A stretch of DNA of 64,000 nt from Bradyrhizobium sp. CB2312 (GCF_029714425.1 NZ_CP121668.1:7461501-7525500), one strand, 5' to 3'. Shown: positions 26,981 through 34,331, counted from the stretch's first letter. The notes: generated from the sequence alone by a model not told the origin. A program made the numbers and translations.

Positions 26981-27040
26981 CTTGGTTCAGTGCGTCTTGG
27001 TTCAGAGAGTTTTGGTTCAGTGAGTCTCGGCTCAGTGCGT
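26981..27040. repeat. four tandem 15-bp units overlapping the end of a small gene
   Basis: The units begin at 26981, 26996, 27011 and 27026 with consensus CTTGGTTCAGTGAGT; a partial fifth begins at 27041. The fourth unit carries the stop codon of the 52-residue gene, and each unit keeps the same in-phase TGA on the minus strand. Confidence 0.85.
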
Positions 27041-27190
27041 CTTGGTCTCGTGCCATTTCTCGAGATCGGGCTTCACCTTGCCCGACCCCTGCTCCTTCTC
27101 CGGAGTGCCCTTCCAGGGCGTGTCCGTCTGACTGTGCGAACCCCAATCGTTCTGCTGCCGGGGATCGTCGTTGGGTCGTTCCTTGCTCAT
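27032..27190 (-). CDS. small hydrophilic stress-island protein, 52 residues
   Basis: The translation begins MSKERPNDDPRQQNDWGSHS and ends in EKWHETKTH. It is highly charged with no hydrophobic segment, so probably disordered and cytoplasmic. An AAGGAG ribosome site lies 6 bases before the ATG. The gene follows the PRC-barrel gene by 21 bp on the same strand, under the same EcfG-type promoter. Its 3' end lies in a 15-bp tandem repeat. Function unknown. Confidence 0.75.
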   Translation of the reverse strand: MSKERPNDDPRQQNDWGSHSQTDTPWKGTPEKEQGSGKVKPDLEKWHETKTH

Positions 27191-27211
27191 CGCAGGCTCC
27201 TTCGCTGGCTC

Positions 27212-27586
27212 CTACGCGAAGGGAACGCCGTAATAGGAGTTGATGCCGCGAACCGCGGCGTCATCACCCCAGTTCCAGTCGCTCCGATCGCCGTATTTCG
27301 GCGCGCCTTCCAGTTCCTTGGTGGTGATGCCGGTGACATAGCCGCCGAGCTCCCTGTCGTATTTGAGCGACTGCCAGGGCAACGGATAGTGATCATTGCC
27401 GAGCCCCAGGAAGCCGCCGAAGCCGAGCACGGCGTAGGACACCTTGCCGCTGATCTTGTCGATCATCACGCGCTCGATCGAGCCGATCCGGTTGCGATCC
27501 GCGCCATAGACCGATGTTCCCTCGACCTTGTCGCTGCCGATCAACCGGCCCATCTCGCTGCGGTCCAGTTCGCCTTGATTCAGCAT
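27212..27586 (-). CDS. PRC-barrel domain protein
   Basis: 124 residues. The PRC-barrel occupies residues about 12-85, including LIGSDKVEGTSVYGADRNRI and GSIERVMIDKISGKVSYAVL. The tail GAPKYGDRSDWNWGD is typical of rhizobial stress-associated members of this family. PRC barrels are small beta domains used for RNA or protein contacts. The start with GGAGAA behind it lies 32 bp from an EcfG-type promoter. It is transcribed divergently from the TPP enzyme gene, which has a matching promoter. Confidence 0.88.
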   Translation of the reverse strand: MLNQGELDRSEMGRLIGSDKVEGTSVYGADRNRIGSIERVMIDKISGKVSYAVLGFGGFLGLGNDHYPLPWQSLKYDRELGGYVTGITTKELEGAPKYGDRSDWNWGDDAAVRGINSYYGVPFA

Positions 27587-27617
27587 ATCAATTCTCCACT
27601 CAGCCAATGTGTGAATC

Positions 27618-27642
27618 AACCGCACAGGTGAGCGATCGTTCC
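27618..27642 (-). promoter_or_regulatory. EcfG-type promoter for the PRC-barrel operon
   Basis: On the minus strand GGAAC (27642-27638) and GGTT (27621-27618) are 16 bases apart. The -10 element is 32 bp before the PRC-barrel ATG. Confidence 0.72.
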
Positions 27643-27665
27643 GGCGCGCAACCTGCGCAACATCA

Positions 27666-27690
27666 GGAACATCGCCGGAAACGCGCGGTT
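27666..27690 (+). promoter_or_regulatory. EcfG-type promoter for the TPP-dependent enzyme gene
   Basis: GGAAC (27666-27670), 16 bases, GGTT (27687-27690). It sits 38 bp before the ATG and only 23 bp from the divergent promoter at 27642, so both genes are likely controlled together. Confidence 0.72.
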
Positions 27691-27728
27691 CTCTAACGTC
27701 ACCGAAAAGGAAACCGGGAGCCGCCTCG

Positions 27729-29516
27729 ATGTCCCAGACCGTCTCCGACTTCATCGTCCAGCGCCTGCATCAATGGGGCGTGCGGCACTTGTTCGGTTAT
27801 CCCGGCGACGGCATCAACGGCGTGTTCGGCGCGCTGAACCGGGCGGACGGCAAGATCGGCTTTGTGCAGGCGCGGCACGAGGAGATGGCCGCGTTCATGG
27901 CAACCGCCTATGCGAAGTTCTCGGGCGAGCTCGGCGTCTGCATCGCGACCTCCGGCCCCGGCGCCTCGCATCTCATTACCGGCCTCTACGATGCGCTGCT
28001 CGATCATCAGCCGGTGCTGGCGATCGTCGGCCAGCAGGCGCGCGATGCGCTCGGCGGGAACTACCAGCAGGAACTCGACTTGGTCTCGATGTTCAAGGAT
28101 GTCGCCGGCGCCTATGTCATGCAGGCGTCCTCGCCCGCGCAGGTGCGGCATCTGATCGATCGCGCGGTGCGGACCGCACTGGCTCGGCGCGCCCCCACAG
28201 CGATCATCCTGCCCAACGATCTCCAGGAGGAACCCTACGAAACGCCGCCCCGTGCGCACGGCACACTGCATTCCGGCATCGGCTACAATTCGCCCAGCAT
28301 CATGCCGCGCGACGCCGACCTCGACCGCGCCGCGGAGGTGCTCAACGCCGGCAAGAAGGTCGCGATGCTGATCGGCGCCGGCGCGCTCCATGCGACCGAC
28401 GAGGTCATCGCGGTCGCAGACCGCTTGTCGGCCGGCTGCGCCAAGGCGCTGCTCGGCAAGGCAGCGCTGCCGGACGATCTGCCATGGGTGACCGGCTCGA
28501 TCGGCCTGCTCGGCACCGAGCCCAGCTACAACATGATGATGGGCTGCGACACGCTGCTGATGGTCGGCTCCGCCTTTCCCTATGCCGAATTCTTGCCGAA
28601 AGAAGGCGCCGCGCGCGGCGTGCAGATCGACATCGACGCCAGCATGATGTCGATCCGCTTTCCCATGGAAGTCGGCCTCGTCGGCGACGCCGCCGAGACG
28701 TTGCGCGCATTGCTGCCGCGGCTCGCTCCCAAGGCCGATGCCGCCTGGCGCAAGGGCATCGAGGACGACGTCGCGAAATGGTGGAAGACGCTGGACGACC
28801 GCGCGCATCAGCCGGCCGCGCCAGTCAATCCGCAACTGGTCGCCTGGGAATTGTCCCCACGCCTGCCCGAGCGCGCCATCATCACCAGCGATTCCGGATC
28901 CTGCGCCAACTGGTTCGCGCGCGATCTGAAGATGCGCCGCGGCATGATCGCCTCGCTCTCCGGCGGCCTCGCCTCGATGGGCGCCGCAGTGCCTTATGCG
29001 CTCGCCGCGAAATATGCTCATCCGGACCGGCCGGTGATCGCGCTGGTCGGCGACGGCGCGATGCAGATGAACAACATGGCCGAGCTGATCACGGCCGCCA
29101 AATACTGGCGCTCCTGGCGCGACCCGCGCTTCATCGTCTGCGTCTTCAACAACGAGGATCTCAACCAGGTCACCTGGGAGCAGCGCATCATCAACGGTGA
29201 TCCCAAGTTCGAGGCCTCGCAGCGCATTCCCGACGTGTCCTATTCACGCTTCGCCGAGATGATCGGCCTCACCGGCATCTTCGTGGATAGTCCGCAGCTG
29301 ATCGGCTCGGCCTGGGATCAGGCGCTGGCGAGCGAGAGGCCCGTCGTGCTGGAGGTGAAGACCGATCCCGAGGTGCCGCCGCTGCCGCCGCACATCACGC
29401 TGCAGCAGGCCAAGAACTTCTCGCTCGCGCTGATGAAGGGCGATCCGAACGAGAGCAGCGTCATCAAGGGCGCGGCACGGCAGGTGCTCGAAACCATCCT
29501 GCCCGGAAAGGAGTGA
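27729..29516 (+). CDS. thiamine pyrophosphate-dependent enzyme, pyruvate oxidase/acetolactate synthase-like
   Basis: 595 residues in three domains. The N-terminal pyrimidine-binding domain has HLFGYPGDGINGVFGAL and the catalytic Glu in ARHEEMAAFMA, the middle domain has the MLIGAGALHA nucleotide-like fold, and the C-terminal domain has the TPP motif ALVGDGAMQMNNMAELITAA. The closest named relatives are PoxB-type pyruvate oxidases, which make acetate and CO2 from pyruvate, but other 2-oxo acid decarboxylases are possible. PoxB is a stationary-phase enzyme in E. coli, which agrees with the EcfG-type promoter here. A 75-residue protein gene follows after 3 bp. Confidence 0.85.
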   Translation: MSQTVSDFIVQRLHQWGVRHLFGYPGDGINGVFGALNRADGKIGFVQARHEEMAAFMATAYAKFSGELGVCIATSGPGASHLITGLYDALLDHQPVLAIVGQQARDALGGNYQQELDLVSMFKDVAGAYVMQASSPAQVRHLIDRAVRTALARRAPTAIILPNDLQEEPYETPPRAHGTLHSGIGYNSPSIMPRDADLDRAAEVLNAGKKVAMLIGAGALHATDEVIAVADRLSAGCAKALLGKAALPDDLPWVTGSIGLLGTEPSYNMMMGCDTLLMVGSAFPYAEFLPKEGAARGVQIDIDASMMSIRFPMEVGLVGDAAETLRALLPRLAPKADAAWRKGIEDDVAKWWKTLDDRAHQPAAPVNPQLVAWELSPRLPERAIITSDSGSCANWFARDLKMRRGMIASLSGGLASMGAAVPYALAAKYAHPDRPVIALVGDGAMQMNNMAELITAAKYWRSWRDPRFIVCVFNNEDLNQVTWEQRIINGDPKFEASQRIPDVSYSRFAEMIGLTGIFVDSPQLIGSAWDQALASERPVVLEVKTDPEVPPLPPHITLQQAKNFSLALMKGDPNESSVIKGAARQVLETILPGKE

Positions 29517-29519
29517 ACC

Positions 29520-29747
29520 ATGAGCGACTTCCGCGATATCCAGCATGGCGTCAACGACCCCGTCGATGGCGTCGACGTGAAGCAGCACTTCAACGACAAC
29601 AAGACGCCCCACGAGCGCGCACAACACCATGCCGACGTGCGTGCAGAGCCTTCGGCCTCGCCAAGCGAGCCGTTTCTGCCCGAGCGACTACGGCGCAAGC
29701 CGACCGATCCGATCAATCCGCGCACCGGCCGCAACCCCACCGATTAG
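29520..29747 (+). CDS. small hydrophilic protein encoded after the TPP enzyme
   Basis: 75 residues, starting MSDFRDIQHGVNDPVDGVDV and ending RTGRNPTD. It is rich in Asp, Pro, Arg and His, has no hydrophobic core and is probably disordered. Its ATG is 3 bp after the upstream stop and AAAGGAG lies inside that gene's end, so the two are translationally linked. Function unknown. Confidence 0.75.
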   Translation: MSDFRDIQHGVNDPVDGVDVKQHFNDNKTPHERAQHHADVRAEPSASPSEPFLPERLRRKPTDPINPRTGRNPTD

Positions 29748-29753
29748 CCGTTA

Positions 29754-29778
29754 GGAACCTCGGTCCCTGCGGTGTGTT
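29754..29778 (+). promoter_or_regulatory. EcfG-type promoter (variant) for the DUF4142-type gene
   Basis: GGAAC (29754-29758), 16 bases, TGTT (29775-29778). The -10 differs by one base from the GGTT version used elsewhere in the island. Confidence 0.55.
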
Positions 29779-29835
29779 GGTCGACGCAACGTCGCGCGGC
29801 GGGAGGCTGCGCGCCCACATTGGAGGGATCGGACC

Positions 29836-30384
29836 ATGAAACGGACCATCATCGCGATTGCCTGCGTGCTTGCAGGCCCCGCGCTCGCCCAGTCGCTGGG
29901 CGAGAAGACCGGGGTCAATTCGGCACTCGGCGTCGCGCCCACCACAGCCGACTTTGCCAAGGAGGTCGCGATCAGCGACATGTTCGAGATCGAATCGAGC
30001 AAGCTCGCCGAGCAGAAGGGCAACGCACAGGAGAAGGCCTTCGCCCAGCAGATGGTGACCGACCACACCAAGACCAGCGGCGAGCTGAAGGGCTTGGTCA
30101 GCGACGGCAAAGTGCAGGCGACGCTGCCGACGGCGCTCGACAGCCCGCATCAGAGCAAGCTCGACAAGCTCAAGAGCGCGACAGGCAAGGATTTCAGCTC
30201 TGACTACAATTCGTACCAGGTCAGTGCCCACGAGGACGCCGTGTCGCTGTTCGAACGCTACGCCAAGGGCGGCGACAATTCCGCGCTGAAGGACTGGGCC
30301 GGCAAGACGCTGCTGGCGCTCAAGCACCATCGCGACATGGCCAAGGAGCTCGGCAAGGCGCCGAGCGTCGGTCAGTCGAAGTAA
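29836..30384 (+). CDS. DUF4142 family exported protein
   Basis: 182 residues. The signal peptide MKRTIIAIACVLAGPALAQ precedes a four-helix, ferritin-like domain: FAKEVAISDMFEIESSKLAE, AQQMVTDHTKTSGELKGLV, YNSYQVSAHEDAVSLFERYA and TLLALKHHRDMAKEL. The repeated His and acidic positions are typical of DUF4142, a periplasmic family linked to stress loci. A variant EcfG-type promoter lies 58 bp upstream. The protein at 34622 has a similar plan. Confidence 0.87.
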   Translation: MKRTIIAIACVLAGPALAQSLGEKTGVNSALGVAPTTADFAKEVAISDMFEIESSKLAEQKGNAQEKAFAQQMVTDHTKTSGELKGLVSDGKVQATLPTALDSPHQSKLDKLKSATGKDFSSDYNSYQVSAHEDAVSLFERYAKGGDNSALKDWAGKTLLALKHHRDMAKELGKAPSVGQSK

Positions 30385-30396
30385 CCATCTTCTGAT

Positions 30397-30419
30397 GGAC
30401 GCCGGCCCTTCCGGCGTCC
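30397..30419 (+). terminator. hairpin after the DUF4142-type gene
   Basis: GGACGCCGG and CCGGCGTCC form a perfect 9-bp stem with a CCCTT loop, 13 bp after the stop. The tail is only TCCC, so termination may be partial. Confidence 0.65.
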
Positions 30420-30477
30420 TCCCGGTTAGCAACGATGCCCGTCTCCGCGGATTGATCTCAAAATCGCGGAGATCATC

Positions 30478-31479
30478 GTGACACAGCAAGACAAGACCTC
30501 ATTCACCCGCCGGCACGTCGTCCACGCCGCGAGCGCAACGCTCGCGGCGGCTTCGCTGGCGTCTTCGTCAGCGAAAGGAGATACATCCATGTCCGAGCAG
30601 AAGCTGATTGACCCCGTCGGCCGCTATCCGAAGCCGCCGTTCAAGAAGCAGTCACAGCCCTGGCCGGGTCTTGCCGGCAAGATGGAGCCGCGCCCCGATC
30701 ATGGCGAGACCAGCTACAAGGGCTCCGGCCGCCTCGGCGGCCGCAAGGCGCTGATCACCGGCGGCGATTCCGGCATGGGCCGCGCCGCCGCAATTGCCTA
30801 TGCGCGCGAGGGCGCCGACATCGCCATCAACTACTTCCCGACTGAGGAGGCGGACGCGCAGGACGTGATCGCGCTGATCAGGAAAGAAGAGCGCAGCGGC
30901 GTCGCCATCCCCGGCGATCTCCGCGACGAGGCATTCTGCAAGACGCTGGTCGAGCAGGCCGTGCAGCAGCTGGGCGGGCTCGATATCGTCGTCTGCAACG
31001 CCGCGCGCCAGCAGAGCCGCGAGTCCATCCTCGACGTTTCGTCGGAGGATTTCGACGCGACCATGAAGACGAACATCTACGCGCCGTTCTGGATCATCAA
31101 GGCGGCGCTGCCGCATCTCAAGCCGGGCTCGTGCATTATCGGCACGACATCCGAGCAGGCTTACGATCCGTCTCCGGAGCTCTATGATTACGCGCAGACC
31201 AAGGCGGCGACGATGAACTACGTGAAGTCGCTGGCCAAGCAACTCGCCTCGAAGGGCATCCGCGTCAACGGCGTCGCGCCGGGCCCGATCTGGACGCCGC
31301 TCCAGGTCTCCGGCGGCGCATCGATGGAGAAGCTCGAGAAGTTCGGCGGCATGACACCGCTCGGGCGCCCCGGCCAACCTGCCGAGCTCGCCTCCATCTA
31401 CGTGCAACTGGCCGCGGCGGATGCGAGCTACGCGACCGGGCAGGTGTATGGATCCGCCGGCGGATCGGGGCAACCATAG
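30478..31479 (+). CDS. SDR-family oxidoreductase of the YghA type, with optional twin-arginine leader
   Basis: 333 residues from the GTG at 30478. The leader TRRHVVHAASATLAAASLAS looks like a Tat signal. Residues 38 onward form the whole YghA-like enzyme: KALITGGDSGMGRAAAIAYA binds NAD(P), and CNAAR, GTTSEQAYDPSPELYDYAQTKAA (Ser, Tyr and Lys of the active site) and VNGVAPGPIWTPLQ follow. A second start, ATG 30589-30591, has a very good AAAGGAG ribosome site at 30574-30580 and would give a cytoplasmic form lacking the leader. Which start is used is open. Confidence 0.85.
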   Translation: MTQQDKTSFTRRHVVHAASATLAAASLASSSAKGDTSMSEQKLIDPVGRYPKPPFKKQSQPWPGLAGKMEPRPDHGETSYKGSGRLGGRKALITGGDSGMGRAAAIAYAREGADIAINYFPTEEADAQDVIALIRKEERSGVAIPGDLRDEAFCKTLVEQAVQQLGGLDIVVCNAARQQSRESILDVSSEDFDATMKTNIYAPFWIIKAALPHLKPGSCIIGTTSEQAYDPSPELYDYAQTKAATMNYVKSLAKQLASKGIRVNGVAPGPIWTPLQVSGGASMEKLEKFGGMTPLGRPGQPAELASIYVQLAAADASYATGQVYGSAGGSGQP

Positions 31480-31577
31480 TCTCGGCGCCGCGGGCCGACG
31501 ACAGGGTAAAGTCCAGGAACCATCGCCGTCTTCCGGCTTTACACAACTGACACAAAGGAACCACCGCCTGCGGACCG

Positions 31578-32165
31578 ATGGCGCTCGTAACAGTCAAACC
31601 CACCCGGATCGATACGGCGATCGCGAACGAGATCGCGGACCACACCAACCCAGGGCTTGAGCACACTGCCGAGACATTGACGTGGGGAGCCGACGAGCAC
31701 GTGTTGCTCGCGCTCGCCGCGGCAGGATGGCTCTACACAAGGCTGCGGCAGCCGCAGACGCGCCAACTTGCCGATCACGTGCTGATCGTGTCGATGGCGA
31801 CAGCTGTGCTGCCGCACGTCCTGAAGTCGGTGTTCAATCAGACAAGGCCGGACCGGCTGACGGTGCGCGGCCATTGGCGCGGCATTCCCTTCTCCGGACG
31901 ATCCCGGGACGCATTTCCCTCAGGTCACGCCGTGCATATGGGCGCACTCGCCTCCGCCGCCGGCCTGCTGCCGCCGGCGCGACGCCAGGTGGCGCGCGCG
32001 CTCGCGGTGGCGCTGTCGTTGACGCGCGTGGCACTGCTTGCGCATTGGACCAGCGACGTGGTGGCAGGTTTCACGCTCGGCGTCCTCGTCGAGCGACTGC
32101 TCAGGCCATTCACACTTGGAAAGTCACGGCAGCCGCGGCCTTCAGGTTCACGAGTCCGACCATGA
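31578..32165 (+). CDS. PAP2-family membrane phosphatase
   Basis: 195 residues, mostly helical and hydrophobic. The three phosphatase motifs are present: KSVFNQTRP, FPSGHAVHMG and RVALLAHWTSDVVAGF. The last has Leu-Thr-Arg in place of Ser-Arg at its start. Such enzymes dephosphorylate phosphatidate or isoprenyl diphosphates at the membrane. Its stop overlaps the next start (ATGA), starting a three-gene operon with two DUF3147 genes. Confidence 0.87.
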   Translation: MALVTVKPTRIDTAIANEIADHTNPGLEHTAETLTWGADEHVLLALAAAGWLYTRLRQPQTRQLADHVLIVSMATAVLPHVLKSVFNQTRPDRLTVRGHWRGIPFSGRSRDAFPSGHAVHMGALASAAGLLPPARRQVARALAVALSLTRVALLAHWTSDVVAGFTLGVLVERLLRPFTLGKSRQPRPSGSRVRP

Positions 32166-32509
32166 CGGAATATCTCCTGCGTTTCATCGCCGGCGGTCTG
32201 ATCGTCTCCGTGTTCGCGATCTGCGGCGACATGCTGCGGCCGAAAAGCTTTGCCGGGCTTCTCGGCGCGGCACCCTCGGTCGCGCTGGCGACCCTTGGCA
32301 TCGCCGTGGTCCAGCATGGCCCGCAATATGCTGCGGCCGAGAGCTGGACGATGATCTACGGTGCGACTGCCCTCGCCTGCTACAGTCTCGCGGTCTGCCA
32401 TTTGCTGATGAGGTTTGGTCTCGCCGCGCTGCCGGCCACCATTGCCGCCTTCGCGGTATGGCTCGTGGTCGCCTTCGGCCTGCTCGCGGGCTTCGGAGGT
32501 GCGGCCTGA
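32162..32509 (+). CDS. DUF3147 family membrane protein, first of two
   Basis: 115 residues with four predicted membrane helices (LLRFIAGGLIVSVFAICGDM, LLGAAPSVALATLGIAVV, ATALACYSLAVCHLLMRF, IAAFAVWLVVAFGLLAGF). The start overlaps the PAP2 stop and the stop overlaps the next start (TGATG), so the three genes are translationally coupled. The protein resembles the N-terminal region of its neighbour and may pair with it. Function unknown. Confidence 0.8.
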   Translation: MTEYLLRFIAGGLIVSVFAICGDMLRPKSFAGLLGAAPSVALATLGIAVVQHGPQYAAAESWTMIYGATALACYSLAVCHLLMRFGLAALPATIAAFAVWLVVAFGLLAGFGGAA

Positions 32510-32988
32510 TGCTGGTCAAGCTGTCGTCATCGGCGCTGAAACAGGCGCGTTGGTACGAATACGCCGTTCGCTTCCTGCTCGGCGGCCTTGCGACGGTGCT
32601 TGCGGGATTCATCGGCTCGCGTTTCGGTGTCTCCGTCGGCGGGCTCTTCCTCGCGCTTCCCGCCATCTTCTGTGCCAGCGCGACCCTGATCGAAAGCCAC
32701 GAGCGTCAGGCCAAGGAGAAAGCCGGGCTGAGCGGGGGGCGGCGCGGACAGAAGGCGGCGGCGCTCGATGCGGCAGGTGCGGCGCTGGGCAGTATCGGCC
32801 TTGCGGCATTCGCCCTGGTGTTCCATCTCGCGGTCGGGTCAAGCGCTGCGGCGGCTTTCATCGCCGCGCTGACGGTTTGGGCTATTGTTTCCGTGGCGGC
32901 CTGGTGGCTCAGGCGCAAGCTTCGCATCGTCTCCCGCCACCCTCGGCGATCAGCGCATCCGGCAAAGAGCCACGGCCTTTCCTCGTGA
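32509..32988 (+). CDS. DUF3147 family membrane protein, second of two
   Basis: 159 residues. The helices VRFLLGGLATVLAGFIGSRF and VGGLFLALPAIFCASATLIE recall the small-multidrug-resistance-like pattern of DUF3147. A cytoplasmic loop ESHERQAKEKAGLSGGRRGQ and two further helices follow. The Arg/His-rich tail is cytoplasmic. It is the last gene of the PAP2 operon and ends 5 bp before a convergent small gene. Confidence 0.78.
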   Translation: MLVKLSSSALKQARWYEYAVRFLLGGLATVLAGFIGSRFGVSVGGLFLALPAIFCASATLIESHERQAKEKAGLSGGRRGQKAAALDAAGAALGSIGLAAFALVFHLAVGSSAAAAFIAALTVWAIVSVAAWWLRRKLRIVSRHPRRSAHPAKSHGLSS

Positions 32989-32992
32989 AGGC

Positions 32993-33157
32993 TTAACCCG
33001 CTTTCGCCCGCGACGGCTGCGATGTCGGCGGCTGAAGACCGGGGCTGTTGGCCCAGCGCTCCACTTGCTCGATGATCTTCTGGTGGCTTGGTCGCACCGG
33101 CTTGAAGGCATCGGTCTCTTCGGAAAGCTTGCGGGGCAGTCGGACTTCGTCCGTCAT
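32993..33157 (-). CDS. small hydrophilic protein, 54 residues
   Basis: The translation begins MTDEVRLPRKLSEETDAFKP and continues with a short amphipathic helix (HQKIIEQVERWANSP). The upstream GGAGAGATGTG contains a ribosome site. It is convergent with the DUF3147 gene 5 bp away. I recognise no family, and it is too short for firm assignment. Confidence 0.6.
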   Translation of the reverse strand: MTDEVRLPRKLSEETDAFKPVRPSHQKIIEQVERWANSPGLQPPTSQPSRAKAG

Positions 33158-33278
33158 CACATCTCTCCCGTTTCTGCCCTTTGGCCGAAGATGCGCCTTC
33201 TCCGAGCGAGATGCAATAACCTATCTTATTGATTTTGCTTTATTTTTTTACTCATTTGGAGTCTTTATCGCCATCTGC

Positions 33279-33303
33279 GGAACTCTTGCCAAGTTGGTTT
33301 GTT
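33279..33303 (+). promoter_or_regulatory. EcfG-type promoter (variant) for the ribbon-helix-helix gene
   Basis: GGAAC (33279-33283), 16 bases, TGTT (33300-33303), 40 bp before the start codon. Its -10 is overlapped by the palindrome at 33302-33318. Confidence 0.5.
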
Positions 33304-33318
33304 GAGTAAACTACTCAA
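33302..33318 (+). promoter_or_regulatory. 17-bp palindrome, candidate operator of the ribbon-helix-helix protein
   Basis: TTGAGTA and TACTCAA are perfect arms around AAC, directly before the gene. The 9-base word CTCATTTGG also occurs twice nearby (33251 and 33323). Placement over the promoter suggests autorepression. Confidence 0.6.
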
Positions 33319-33342
33319 ACTGCTCATTTGGTGTGGTTTGCT

Positions 33343-33591
33343 ATGAATGATCTTCGCGCCGAGCGGCTTCAGGTAATGCTCTCGCCGGAGGAGCTGTCCG
33401 CTCTCGACGATTTCCGGTTCAAGCATCGAATGCCGACACGCGCGGCGGCCGTCCGCGAACTGCTTAAGCTCGGGCTCGCGGCTGCGGGCGTCGATGCCCG
33501 CGCCGGCATCAAGTCCAGCGATTACGGAGTGTTTGGCCGCGGGCCGGAGGGGCACACGCAGACCAACGGTGAGCACGACGCCGAGGATTGA
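33343..33591 (+). CDS. ribbon-helix-helix (CopG-like) DNA-binding protein
   Basis: 82 residues. The strand MNDLRAERLQVMLS is followed by two helices, PEELSALDDFRFKH and TRAAAVRELLKLGLAAAGV, the standard CopG/Arc fold in which a dimer's paired strands read the DNA. The acidic/Gly tail is probably flexible. No toxin gene lies next to it, so it is more likely an autonomous regulator than an antitoxin. The gene lies behind an AT-rich promoter with a palindromic operator. Confidence 0.8.
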   Translation: MNDLRAERLQVMLSPEELSALDDFRFKHRMPTRAAAVRELLKLGLAAAGVDARAGIKSSDYGVFGRGPEGHTQTNGEHDAED

Positions 33592-33618
33592 CCGGCCTTA
33601 CTGGAGCTCGCAAGCAAA

Positions 33619-33648
33619 ACGGCCCCGGCACAGGGGTGCCAGGGCCGT
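33619..33648 (+). terminator. strong hairpin after the ribbon-helix-helix gene
   Basis: The arms ACGGCCC/GGGCCGT extend through one mismatch into GGCAC/GTGCC with an AGGG loop. There is no T tract, so it may be an RNA-stability element rather than a classical terminator. Confidence 0.6.
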
Positions 33649-33741
33649 CCTTGGAGATTGCTTCCGGCGCACCGGGGGCATGACAGCCGAAAGCACTCCG
33701 TCGACTCTTCGCGCTGGGATTCGTTCCTCGCGCTATTCTGG

Positions 33742-33790
33742 GAGCATGATCCCTTCGGAAAACCGCTTCACACTTTTGCGGATCATGCCC
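33742..33790. repeat. 49-bp dispersed palindromic repeat, copy 2
   Basis: GAGCATGATC and GATCATGCCC bracket the same core (TTCGGAAAACCGCTTC and CACTTTTGCG) as the copy at 5987-6035, with equal length. As there, the outer end touches the stop codon of a minus-strand gene. Confidence 0.8.
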
Positions 33791-34011
33791 TAGCCGCTCG
33801 GTGCGGAGCCGGAATCATCCGGCGTCATGCCCGAGCCCGGTGTCTTGCTGTTGTCGTTGAGCTTGGGATCGCGCGTCGCTTCACGCGACGGCGAGCCCTT
33901 CGGATTCGTTGTTTGGGGATCCGTCTTGTGCACGGTCTGTGCGCGCTGCTTGTCGCGGGGCTGCTCTTCAGCGCGCTTGTCCCTGACGATGCCGTGGTCG
34001 GAATGCGCCAT
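33790..34011 (-). CDS. small hydrophilic protein, 73 residues
   Basis: The translation begins MAHSDHGIVRDKRAEEQPRD and is rich in Asp, Pro, Ser, Thr and Lys throughout, so it is probably disordered. A GAGAGGAC ribosome site lies close to the ATG, and a near-consensus EcfG site at 34047-34071 lies upstream. Its stop codon overlaps the palindromic repeat. Function unknown; composition fits hydrophilin-like stress proteins, which is inference. Confidence 0.7.
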   Translation of the reverse strand: MAHSDHGIVRDKRAEEQPRDKQRAQTVHKTDPQTTNPKGSPSREATRDPKLNDNSKTPGSGMTPDDSGSAPSG

Positions 34012-34046
34012 GATGTCCTCTCGCTTCTCCGATGTCTCGAAGCGCT

Positions 34047-34071
34047 TACGCACCGCGGCGCCGAATGTTCC
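34047..34071 (-). promoter_or_regulatory. possible EcfG-type promoter, one base off
   Basis: On the minus strand GGAAC (34071-34067), 16 bases, CGTA (34050-34047), 36 bp before the 73-residue gene. The last base departs from the consensus CGTT, so this is weaker than the other sites. Confidence 0.4.
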
Positions 34072-34080
34072 GGCGTGGCA

Positions 34081-34212
34081 CTAACTATGCGCGGCGTGGA
34101 CCGCGACCGATGCCTTCTCCAGATGCACCTGCCGGACGGTCGTCACGGCCGCGAACGCGACCGAGACGCCGAAGGCGAGAATGAGTGAAAGCAGAGCCAG
34201 ACGTGGAGCCAT
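34081..34212 (-). CDS. small membrane or exported peptide, 43 residues
   Basis: The translation begins MAPRLALLSLILAFGVSVAF and ends with a short polar tail (HLEKASVAVHAAHS). A GGAAGGAGG ribosome site lies 7 bases before the ATG. It is one hydrophobic segment, either a small membrane protein or a secreted peptide with a signal sequence. Function unknown. Confidence 0.6.
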   Translation of the reverse strand: MAPRLALLSLILAFGVSVAFAAVTTVRQVHLEKASVAVHAAHS

Positions 34213-34331
34213 CGCAAAACCTCCTTCCGGAATCGGAAAAATCAGCGCGATCGACTGTTGCCAATGATCCCAAATTGGTCGCTTGCATTCCGTGAGCGGT
34301 CTCACACGCGGGTTTACGAAGCGAGAGTTGC

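Noticed and set aside
26981..27040. Tandem repeat considered as a CRISPR array
   Set aside because: Units are 15 bp without spacers and no cas gene is near.
31515..31577. GGAAC motifs before the PAP2 gene as EcfG promoters
   Set aside because: Neither has a GTT element at 16-17 bases.
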